From NCBI RefSeq assembly GCF_900129855.1, contig NZ_LT670819.1, positions 6,200,001 through 6,264,000 of the forward strand: a DNA stretch of 64,000 bases. Reading direction: 5' to 3'. The translations under genes and the position numbers were made by a program. The notes under the pieces are model-generated. The model was not told where the DNA came from. It worked only from the letters and a program-made list of their open reading frames with translations, and did no database searches. This DNA comes from Streptomyces sp. 3214.6. Its GTDB lineage: Bacteria; Actinomycetota; Actinomycetes; Streptomycetales; Streptomycetaceae. Each line of letters opens with the position of its first letter. The first letter of the stretch is position 1. Shown here piece after piece: positions 25,501 to 32,055 of this stretch.

Positions 25501-26094
25501 GTCCAAAGCGAGTCGGAGCGTGTCGCTGTCACCGGCGGCTGCGCCGGCGGAGTGGCCGGCGGCTCCCGCCGGGTCGACGGTGAGCAGGACGCCGTTGACG
25601 CCGGCCTCCTGTGCGGCGAGCCGTGAGTGGACGCTGAGCGCCACCTCCTCGGCCGGGCCGGTGGCCTTCGCCGTTGCCTTGCCCTTCGCCGGTTTGGCTG
25701 CCGCGGCGGCGGGCTCCTGGGCCAGCTCCACGCCGAGTCCGCCGACGGTGACCGGGGTCTTGCCGGTCGCCCCGACCTCGGCCGTGGCCTTGCCGGGCTT
25801 GGGCCAGGCCGCTTTCTCCGCGCGTTCGCGGGTCTTCTGGGAGGCGGGAAGGGCTTTGTCCTTGGGGGCTTTGGACGTGCCGGGCTTGAGCACGCCCACC
25901 TTGTCGGTCTTCGCGTCGGCCGGGTCCTCCAGCTGCTTACGGGCTGTCGAGGGCTGGGCCTGGGCGGCGAAGTCGTAGCCCGAGGGGACCACCACTTGCG
26001 GAAGGACGGAGAGAGCGGCCACGAGCGCGCCACGGCCGAGCCAGCGGCGTACGACCGCCCCTGACGCACGTGTGCGGAAGGGTCTTGAAGACAA
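19561..26094 (-). CDS. Left RHS/YD-repeat polymorphic toxin with unrecognised C-terminal toxin domain
   Basis: 2177 residues from a TTG at 26094 (AGGGA upstream); the start is inferred because the N-terminus then reads SSRPFRTRASGAVVRRWL plus a hydrophobic signal sequence. Residues about 300-1840 hold a secreted-protein N-region and many YD/RHS repeats. The RHS core closes at about 1845-1885 (TGRFLSVDPVL, NGYAYANNTPV, DPTGL). A hydrophobic segment follows at about 2000-2035 (VVLGVVAVVSAAVVAAPVVA). The last 110 residues, ending in YDYKVKFGGGKRK, are the variable toxin tip. There is no HINT domain, unlike the right-hand homologue. RHS proteins build a shell that encloses the toxin. A LamG protein gene lies upstream and the immunity gene overlaps downstream. 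Confidence 0.85.
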   Translation of the reverse strand: MSSRPFRTRASGAVVRRWLGRGALVAALSVLPQVVVPSGYDFAAQAQPSTARKQLEDPADAKTDKVGVLKPGTSKAPKDKALPASQKTRERAEKAAWPKPGKATAEVGATGKTPVTVGGLGVELAQEPAAAAAKPAKGKATAKATGPAEEVALSVHSRLAAQEAGVNGVLLTVDPAGAAGHSAGAAAGDSDTLRLALDYSSFNDVYGGNFGPRLNLVTLPACALTTPSKKSCRTQTPLAGADNDAQSQTLTGTLSARTLAAGTPMLLAAAADSSGGGSDYSATSLSPTATWEAGGSTGDFTWNYPLRVPPATAGPSPNLSISYNSASVDGRTAGENNQTSVVGEGFSITESYIERKYGSCKDDGQSGKGDLCWKYANATLVLNGKAVELVNACSDKAACDTAALSQASGGAWKLKNEDGTRVEHLTGATGNGDDNTEYWKVTDASGVQYFFGKQRLPGWSDKGTTSTADDDPVTNSVWTVPVFGDDSGEPCYKSTGFADSSCNQAWRWNLDYVVDPHANASTYWYTPETNYYSKNANTTVNGTAYIRGGYLNRIDYGLRSDLIYAKPAAQQVHFTYAERCVTSGGCSSLTKDTKADWPDVPFDMICASGTKCATQIGPSFFTRKRLTDVTTSVWTGTGTTRRNVDSWHLDQSFPDTGDASSASLWLKSIQNTGKANTTAAAMPPVVFGGIQLPNHVEGSGPDTLRYIKWRVRTIKSETGSTLTANYSDPDCIWGSSMPANVDKNTRRCFPVKWSQSGATPVTDWFHKYVVTSVFQDDPYGHGDTGETYYDYQGGAGWAYADDEGLTKSSNRTWSQWRGYGKVVQTSGDSEGPRSKKSTLYMRGLNGEKELDGTARVEKVTDSAGTAVDDARQYAGFVRETIVYNGAEELSGTINTPWSYKTGSHAYSWGTTDSWIVQAGETATRTKISTGTRTVKQKTTYDTTYGMPISVEDSGDIAKTGDESCVRTSYARNTAAWLVNTVSRTETYAVGCAAAPVVPDDVVSDVTTAYDGQAVGAAPTKGENTASYRVASYDPVDKTPVYQQVSSATYDKLGRPATATNALNQTIKTTYVPDDTGYGPLTSKTTTDPKLYTTTSVVDPAWGTATKTTDANSNVTEWAFDALGRLVSVWKPNRSRTLGDAASIVYAYSVNNDKETWVRTDALKNDGKTYNSAYEIFDSLLRSRQKQVPAPNGGRVISETLYDDRGLAYLSNSQIHDDVAPSGTLANTYPGSVPASTETVFDAAGRATEGIFRVYGQEKWRTKTDEQGDQTAVTAAEGGTGLMTIVDARGRVTERREYGGPVPTGTDYTRTLYEYTPGGQLKKLTGPDGAVWTYGYDLRGRKTASTDPDKGAVTTAYNDADQPLTVTTTLNGVSRTLITDYDVLNRKIGTWDGAKDDAHQLTKFTYDTLAKGQPTASIRYVGGTTGKIYSQVVTGYDSLGRAKGTKTVLAATDPLVVAGAPQTFATSTVYNRDGTVQSTSMPAAAGLPAETVANTYNDLGMLTGASGMTGYVQNIGYSPYGEVEETRLGTSTGAKQLQILNRYEDGTRRLTNTHTVDQTNTGYTSDVDYAYDATGNVLSLTDQANGKDTQCFAYDGYRRLTEAWTPSSNDCATARSAAALGGPAPYWTSWTYKPGGLRDTQTEHKATGDTTTAYGYPVVNATGAGQPHTLTSVTVDGTAATSFTYDEQGNTTRRYGPTGNAQDLAWDIEGELTRLTEGAKTTDYLYDANGELLIRRGPDKTVLYLAGQELHYDTAANKFTAQRYYPAGDATAVRTETSLSWMVDDHHGTASMTVDATTQAVTRRYTKPFGESRGTTPSVWPDDKGFLGKPTDTDTGLTHVGAREYDPTTGRFLSVDPVLAPEDHESLNGYAYANNTPVTMSDPTGLRPITACDQGCSDGKGGTYRDHMTMSNGKWVYHSTRTYTQSFQYQNSGGTVGSGTMTVTVRTDGGVKSAKVVFKKGPDPKPKKDDGYCNACWAMGTNPHYDPNANDIPDAGKLATWQKVVLGVVAVVSAAVVAAPVVAAVGPELTAACLANPAGCGEVIAEIGTGGAAGGSMPSGAAHGGAANAANGPRLGKQLQYEADAAAAAKLFTTDGNLTAETIARSEKIIEGSKIENPHLEEYFKAHGGVDQWGKYGTPRVNTPGGEGTLDIHFYMNEVSGEVYLYDYKVKFGGGKRK

Positions 26095-26184
26095 GGTGAT
26101 TCCCTGCGTTCGATTCGAAAACGGGCAGGAGCTCCGGAGGCAGCACTGATACCGGAGCGCACTTCTGAGCGATGCGAACAGCCC

Positions 26185-26212
26185 GGGTGGCCGGGCAACT
26201 GCCCGGCCACCC
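26185..26212 (-). terminator. Hairpin between LamG gene and RHS toxin gene (left module)
   Basis: GGGTGGCCGGGC and GCCCGGCCACCC form a perfect 12-bp stem with a four-base loop, 7 nt after the LamG stop. There is no T-run, as is usual in high-GC actinomycetes. It may partly terminate transcription and so set the ratio of LamG protein to toxin. Confidence 0.65.
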
Positions 26213-26219
26213 AAGAGGC

Positions 26220-29200
26220 TTACTGCTCGGTGTTCCAGCGGTCGGCGATCACAGCGGTGGACGTCGCGCCAGACCAGACGCGGACGCTGTCGACCGTTCC
26301 GGGGAAGTAGCGCGCGGCAGCGCCGTCGATCTTCGCCCGGCCGACCTCGAACGCCCCCGTCCCCTGCCACGGAGCGGGGAAGGACACGTCGTCGTCGTTG
26401 CCCATCCGTGCGCTGTTGACGTAGAGGCTGAGCGAGCCGAGCTTCGGGCCGCTGGACGTGTCGACTGTCGCCTGGGCGTCGTAGACGACCGTCAGCATGA
26501 CGGGAGCGCCATTGAGTTCAGCAGTGCTGATGGCATCGGACTCGTTCTTCGTCCAGGTCGCACCGGTGCCGTCCTTGTCGGGGCGGCCGAAGGTCCAGCG
26601 TCCCCGGCTGCTGCCTGCCGGCTGCTCGTACCAGAGGCCCCAAGACGACTGCGTCGCTCCGGACTGCCCGAACACCTGCACCGCATACGACTTGGTGGTG
26701 TCGGTGAACTTGGCGGGGTCCAGCGTCACCCAGGCGGTCGCCGTGAACGAACCGGTGTCGTCCACGATCGGCCCGATCGCCGAGGCATAGGCGCTGGCGC
26801 CGTTCAGCTGCATCGTCTGCCTGGTGGTGCCGGTCTCACCGATGTCCGGGTCCGCGCCGGTCGTGATCTGGGCCAGCGTTGCCCCACTGAGGCTCAGAGT
26901 GCGGCCGAAGCCGCTGGTGTCCTTGACCGTGGTGCCGGTCGCGTTCACCGTGTCCGTGGCGCTCCACTTGGCGACGAGCGCCGGCGTCGGAGCGTCAGCA
27001 TCGCCGTCACTGATGTCCTCGTCCTCCAGGCGGGCGTCCTGGACGACCTCTGCATCGGTGAGCACCCGGGACCAGACGTGTACCTCGTCGATGAGCGCGC
27101 CGGCGTATTCGACGTAGCCGGTGCTGTTGTGGAACCTGCCGATCTGGAGTGGCCCGGTCGCCGCCCATGGTGTGGTGAAGGCTACGGGAGCCCCCTGGGG
27201 TCGGCCGTTCACATACAGCTGCACGGTCTGACTCACGGCGTCGTAGACGCCGGTGAGGTGGGTCCACACGCCTGCCACGGGGGCGGTGAGGGAGGTGGAG
27301 CGGCTGGCGGTCGGAGCAGCCACGTCACTTTGGTAGCGGGAGAAGGCGAACCGTTTGCTGGTGGCCGAGTAGTGCAGTGCGAATCCCGACAGCGTGGTGG
27401 CCTGCTGCGAGATGATGGTCTGGCTGCGGGAGACGTCCGAGAGCCGAACCCAGGCGGAGAGGCTGAACGACTTGGTCGTGTCCACCACCGGTCCCGACGA
27501 CTGGGCATAGCCAGCAGTGCCGTCGAGTTTCAGCGAAGCCGTTCCCGCACGACCCGGGCCGTCGTAGGAGGCTCCTGTACCCATGGACAGTGCGTGGGGT
27601 GTGGGAGCTGTCGTGGAGTCGTTGCCGTCGCCGTCGAAGTGCCACACGCCCGAGGGCTTCGCGCCGGGGTTGACGAGGAAGTTGTAGTAGCCGGTGACGG
27701 AGCTGTGGCCGGCGGCGTCAAAGCCCCAGACCTGGATGGTGTTCTCGCCGACCTGGTTCGGGGTGATGTTCGCTTTGCCGGCCGTGCCCTTCGCGACGGT
27801 GATCGGTGCGGACACCGGGCCGCTGTTCAGCCGCCACTTGTAGCTGACGACGTCGGACTGGACGCCGGCAGCGGTGGCATCCGCGTCAGCCGGCGTGAAG
27901 AGGAACGCGCCCGTCACGCCCACGCCGTCTGCGGTCAGCGTCGTGTCCGCAGGCTGGTAGCGCCCGTCCGAGCTGGACACCATCGGAGGCGGCGGAAGAT
28001 CGGTGTCGACCCGGAAATAGCACCAAGCAGACCAGGCAGAGTCGAGAATCCCCGTCGCACCACGGTCGGTCATGTAGTAGGCCTGTGTCTTGACCCTCAG
28101 TCGGTAGTCCGTCTGCGGGGTCAGTGCGGGGGACGTGGCGTCGCGCACTGCGTTGTCCGCTACCCAGGCGCTGGGGGGAGAGTTCGCCGCCCAGGCACGG
28201 CTGGTGCCGTCCGCCTTCCAGATCTCGAACGCCGCACGCAGTTGTGCCTGTGATCCGTCCACTGACTGCACGGTGCCGTACACCTTCGGCGTGGTGTCGC
28301 CGGTGGCCTGCGGCACAGCGGAAGTCCCGCACGCCTTGCCGCTGGTGCCGTCCTGGACCTTCGCCTCGGTCGGCGCAGAGGGGTAGGAGACGTAGGTGAC
28401 CGACAGCTTCGCGTCGTTGCGGAACCGCGCCCAGGCGGCCGCGTCGGACTCGTCGTGCGCGGTCAGCGAGAAGGTGATCTCAGCCTGCTTGTTCGCTGCG
28501 TAGGACGCGAGCGTGGTCGTCAGGTTCTCGTTGGTCTCCCCGCCGGAGACGTTGTCGCTGAAGCGGACCCAGTTCGCCGGCTGCGACGGACTGCACAGGG
28601 TGCCCCGCCCGTAGGCCACTTCCCGGTCGCCCATCAGGTCCACGCCGGCGGGCTTGGTCGACCAGGTGGTGCTGGAGGAGATGCCCTTGTCCACGCGGGT
28701 CAGGTCGTACAAGTGCGGAGTGCAGGTGAACGTCCACAGCTGGTACACCTCCATCGTCGCGTCCAGGATCTTCTTGCCGTGGATCGACGACAGCGGGTAC
28801 TCGAAGTACATGCGTTGGGTGTACGGGGTGTTGGCGCAGAGGTAGCCGGCGTAGTTGGAGCAGCGCCCGACGCCCTTGTCCCCGTCGAACTCCCAGTACT
28901 TGGTGCCGTTGGAGGCCAGGGCCGTCCAGTCGCCCAGCGCGATGCCCTTGGTCGGCGGGTCGATGTACAGCGGGAAGACCGTGTCCTTGCCATGGAGCAG
29001 GGCCGGATCGGGCGTGATCTCCAGAGCGGTGCCGGTGACCTTGAGTGGAAGCGCAGCCGCCGCGTCACCGCTGCCGGGACCCTCTGACGGGGACGGCTCG
29101 CCCCCGGCGGCGGGCAGCGGGGCGGACTTCGTCGTCTCCGGCTCGCCTTCGGCCGCCGCCGGAGCGGTGCGGGCGAGTTGCGTCGTGACGCCTGCCGCGG

Positions 29201-29979
29201 CGGTGCTCGTTGCCGGAGTATCACCGGCTGAATCCCACATCCGCCCCGCCGGGCTCTCGAAGACCGGGCTGCCGTCGCCATCGCGCGCGACGAAACCGCC
29301 GTCGGCCGTCTGGGCGATGTCCAGGCCACCGCCGGAGACGGTCATCCTGATCGTCGCGAGCGCCGGGTTCTTCGCCGCCTCCGCTGTTTTGACCACGAGC
29401 ACCGACGTGTAGCCCGAGCTCAGCGCCGTCAGCTTCAGATCGACGTCCGGGAAAACTTCGGCGTAGGTGGCGGCGGCGCCGTCGAGCTGGGGCTCAGGGA
29501 GCGCGGTCGGCCAGCCGAGCCTCAGCTCGTGCCCCCCCCCCGTCCTCCAGGGTGACCAGTCCGGCCCCGCTGCCGCCGCCCGAGAAGGTGAGGCCGGCCG
29601 TCGTGTTCTTCGCCCGCACCGAGCCGTCGGTCTTGCGCACGAGGGTGGTGTCGATGGGGGCCCAGGTGCCGTCGTCCTTGCGGGCACGTACCGGAGCCGC
29701 GTTGCTCTCCTGTGTAAAGGTGCCGTCCGGGTTGGCGAAGACCTGGGACGACTCGGTGGTCGCCGCATCCACGGCCACCCGCTCACCGGTCTTTGCCGCG
29801 AGAGCACTGGCCTTCGACTCCGGAGTTCCGTCAGCCGCTGCCGAGGCTGCCCCGTCATCGGCGAGGGCTGGAGTCGTCCCAGCCCCGATCATCGGTACCG
29901 CGCCCGCGAGAAGCGCGACGGCTATCGCCCAACTCCGCACTGCTTGGTGCCAGCCGTGCCGCCGTCTTCGCGTAAACAC
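26220..29979 (-). pseudogene. Left secreted LamG/DNRLRE-type partner protein, frameshifted in a run of G
   Basis: Coding starts at GTG 29979 (FTRRRRHGWHQAV plus signal peptide) and runs to about 29540. It then continues in the -1 frame to 26220. The shift lies in ten consecutive C on the plus strand (29532-29541); nine would restore one frame of about 1252 residues. The right-hand paralogue at 32056-34980 is continuous over the same place (LPEPQL here, LPEPVL there). Domains in order: signal peptide, a conserved N-region with FANPDGTFTQES, a DNRLRE-like beta domain, then two LamG/concanavalin-like domains. Either a sequencing error, a true mutation, or slippage that switches the gene on and off. 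The product would be exported and probably accompanies the RHS toxin. Confidence 0.8.
29532..29541. repeat. Ten-base C/G homopolymer at the frameshift
   Basis: Ten consecutive C on the plus strand (G in the coding sense) sit exactly where the two halves of the LamG gene change frame. The sense codons around it read LEDGGG in both frames. Confidence 0.9.
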
Positions 29980-30166
29980 GTCCCCACCCGCCCCCTTAAC
30001 TTTCTCTTACATAAGCTGTGAAGATCATGTGTCAATCGAACATGCTGGTCAATGGTGTCAGGTGTCACGTTTAAGTCCCTTCAACTCGGCACTGATGCCT
30101 GCCAGTTGAAGTCGGTCGGTGGCAGCGAAGAGGCCTGATTCTCGAGGCGTGAATCGATGGTCTCGG

Positions 30167-30412
30167 TCAGCCCAGCAGATGGCTGATGCCGCCCTGGCCA
30201 TCCGTCCCGTTCCAGACGACGGCCGCGAGCCAGAATGGGTACCAGGCCGCGCGCTCCGGCAGGAAGCGTGCTCCGAAGAACCACGCGAGGGTCAGGGCGG
30301 CGGGGAACAGGCAGCAGCACCATCCGCGCACGCGGGGGGCGGGGACTGGGGCTGGGCGTTCGGGGTTCTCGGGCACCCTGGGCACGCTAGGCGGGGGCGG
30401 TGACCTGCACAT
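30167..30412 (-). CDS. Small hypothetical membrane protein
   Basis: 81 residues. The N-terminal 25 are Pro-rich; then a hydrophobic segment CCCLFPAALTLAWFFGARF and a shorter one YPFWLAAVVW suggest one or two membrane spans. The end is NGTDGQGGISHLLG. The frame shows sensible codon use, while the opposite strand does not. No family recognised, and it stands alone in the core between the two toxin modules. Confidence 0.45.
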   Translation of the reverse strand: MCRSPPPPSVPRVPENPERPAPVPAPRVRGWCCCLFPAALTLAWFFGARFLPERAAWYPFWLAAVVWNGTDGQGGISHLLG

Positions 30413-30483
30413 GAGTACCGGTACCTACACGTCATCCCGGTCGGTTCCAGCGGGCGGCAGACCTGGTCGGCGATACTTGCCGG

Positions 30484-30690
30484 GTGAATCCGCCGCCAGA
30501 TGGTCTGCCCGTCTACCGTGTCCTGACCGGCCCCGACGATGTGTCGTTCTGTCACCGCGTCAGCGACGCGCTTGCCCTGGGGTACCGCCTCCACGAAGGT
30601 CCGGCGGTGACGTTCAACGGCAGCCGCGTCATCGTTGCGCAAGCGCTGCTCTGGCCTGGTGGTCACGCACCGGGTGCCGTGGGCGAGTAG
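30484..30690 (+). CDS. DUF1737-like small protein
   Basis: 68 residues from a GTG at 30484. The pattern YRVLTGPDD...FCHRVSDALALGYRLHEGPAVTF resembles the short DUF1737 proteins, which have about this length. Function unknown. It sits in the 2-kb core between the mirrored toxin modules. Confidence 0.65.
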   Translation: MNPPPDGLPVYRVLTGPDDVSFCHRVSDALALGYRLHEGPAVTFNGSRVIVAQALLWPGGHAPGAVGE

Positions 30691-30766
30691 GTGGAGCGGG
30701 AGTTGTCGTCTTGTTCGGTTGAAAGGGCGCGGCTCCGCCCTGACCTTCGTTGGGTACGGTCCCGCC

Positions 30767-31429
30767 ATGTCTGAATCAAGTGGATCATCAGGTCCCGCCC
30801 CCGTCACCGCCGATGACGTGCAGTACGCCGTCCGGCTGGCCGTCGCCGTGCTCCGGAGTGCGGAGGGGGCCGACTGGGACGCCAACGCAGGGTCGGTGGA
30901 GTGGAGTTGTTGGGAGACCGTCGAGCATCTCGCCGATGATCTGTTCGCCTATGCCGCTCAACTCGGGCCCGAGCAGCCGCCGTTGGACGCCGAGGTGCCG
31001 TTCGTCTGGAGTCGGAAGAAGCCAGGGGCGCCGGCGAACGTGATCTTTGCCGATCGTGCGGCCGGGCCGGGCGGGCTTGCGCAGGTGCTGGATGCCTGTG
31101 GGGCGATGCTGGCGGCCGTGGTGCGGACGGCGCCGGCGAGCGTGAGGGCTCATCATGTCTTCGGGGTTTCCGACCCCGAGGGCTTTGCCGCCATGGGGGT
31201 CGTCGAGACGCTGGTGCACCTGTACGACGTCGCCGAGGGGCTCGGGGTCGAGTGGGAGGAGCCGGATGCCGGGCTCTGTGACCGGGTGCTGGCCCGGCTG
31301 TTTCCCGATGCGCCGACCGGCACCGACCGGTGGCCCACGCTGCTGTGGGCCACCGGTCGGGGGGAGATCCCGGGGCATGCGCGTCTCACGCAGTGGCGGT
31401 GGTACGGCGTTCCCCGGGGTGAGCGGTAG
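30767..31429 (+). CDS. DinB/maleylpyruvate-isomerase-N domain protein (mycothiol-linked family)
   Basis: 220 residues from the ATG at 30767. It begins SESSGSSGPAPVTADDVQYAV and has the four-helix bundle pattern with SWDTVEH-like SCWETVEHLADDL and a later VETLVHLYDVAEGLG, where His residues are placed to bind a metal. Members of this superfamily include mycothiol-dependent maleylpyruvate isomerase. The exact reaction is unknown. It is an ordinary chromosomal gene in the toxin-module core. Confidence 0.7.
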   Translation: MSESSGSSGPAPVTADDVQYAVRLAVAVLRSAEGADWDANAGSVEWSCWETVEHLADDLFAYAAQLGPEQPPLDAEVPFVWSRKKPGAPANVIFADRAAGPGGLAQVLDACGAMLAAVVRTAPASVRAHHVFGVSDPEGFAAMGVVETLVHLYDVAEGLGVEWEEPDAGLCDRVLARLFPDAPTGTDRWPTLLWATGRGEIPGHARLTQWRWYGVPRGER

Positions 31430-31435
31430 GAGGCC

Positions 31436-31786
31436 TCAGCAGGCGCCCGGGCCCACTCCGTCGATCCTGCCGCCGAAGTCGCCCTGGTAGCGCGAGCGCC
31501 AGTCGCCGTTGAAGACGTCACGCTTCTCGACCGGCCCCCAGTTGATGAAGCAGGCGCGGGTGCCGGCGACGAAGGAGCCGACGTGGTCGTGGAGGTAGGG
31601 CGGCATGTCGCGGTAGCCGCTGCGGGCGGTCCACTCCCAGCTGCTGCCGCCGAAGTCCTCGCCGCTGTAGAAGCAGACCGAGCCGTCGGGACAGGACGGC
31701 GCCGCCGCGGCCGAGGCGTCCTGGGCCGGCAGGACGAGAGCGGTCAGGGCGAGGGCGGCGGCGCAGGACCAGGCGCGAAGTTTCAT
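31436..31786 (-). CDS. Secreted peptidase-inhibitor I36 (SMPI-like) family protein
   Basis: 116 residues. A signal peptide (MKLRAWSCAAALALTALVLP, cleavage near DASAAAA) is followed by CPDGSVCFYSGEDFGGSSWEW, the beta/gamma-crystallin-like opening of the I36 family, which includes the Streptomyces metalloproteinase inhibitor SMPI. Four cysteines remain for disulfides. The start has CGGAG 8 nt upstream. It is convergent with the preceding gene. Inhibitory activity is inferred from family only. Confidence 0.8.
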   Translation of the reverse strand: MKLRAWSCAAALALTALVLPAQDASAAAAPSCPDGSVCFYSGEDFGGSSWEWTARSGYRDMPPYLHDHVGSFVAGTRACFINWGPVEKRDVFNGDWRSRYQGDFGGRIDGVGPGAC

Positions 31787-32018
31787 GAACGTCTCCGGAG
31801 GAGGAAATGGGCGTGCTCAGCGCCTCGGCGGACCGTCGTGGCCGCCTTCATACTTCCGGCCCGGCCCGCGACATGCCCGGGGTGAAGATCCACATCGCCG
31901 ATGTGAGGGAAGTGGTCAGCTGATATGGAAAGTGGCTTGAATCAGTAAAGGAAGTCCCATACGTTCTCCCTCGCCCCTGCGGTACTGCATGGGCACATCA
32001 ACTTCATATTCGTCAGAG

Positions 32019-32038
32019 GGAGCTCTGGGGAGAGCTCC
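32019..32038 (+). promoter_or_regulatory. Leader hairpin before the right LamG gene
   Basis: GGAGCTCT-GGGG-AGAGCTCC is a perfect 8-bp stem with a tetraloop, ending 3 nt before the GGGGGAG ribosome-binding region of the gene at 32056. It could stabilise the message or modulate initiation. The first arm itself contains GGAG. Confidence 0.5.
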
Positions 32039-32055
32039 AAGGGGGAGACAAGGGA

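Noticed and set aside
30186..30722. Plus-strand open frame over the core of the toxin modules
   Set aside because: Overlaps and contradicts the small membrane protein (minus) and the DUF1737-like protein (plus, other frame), both with better protein character.
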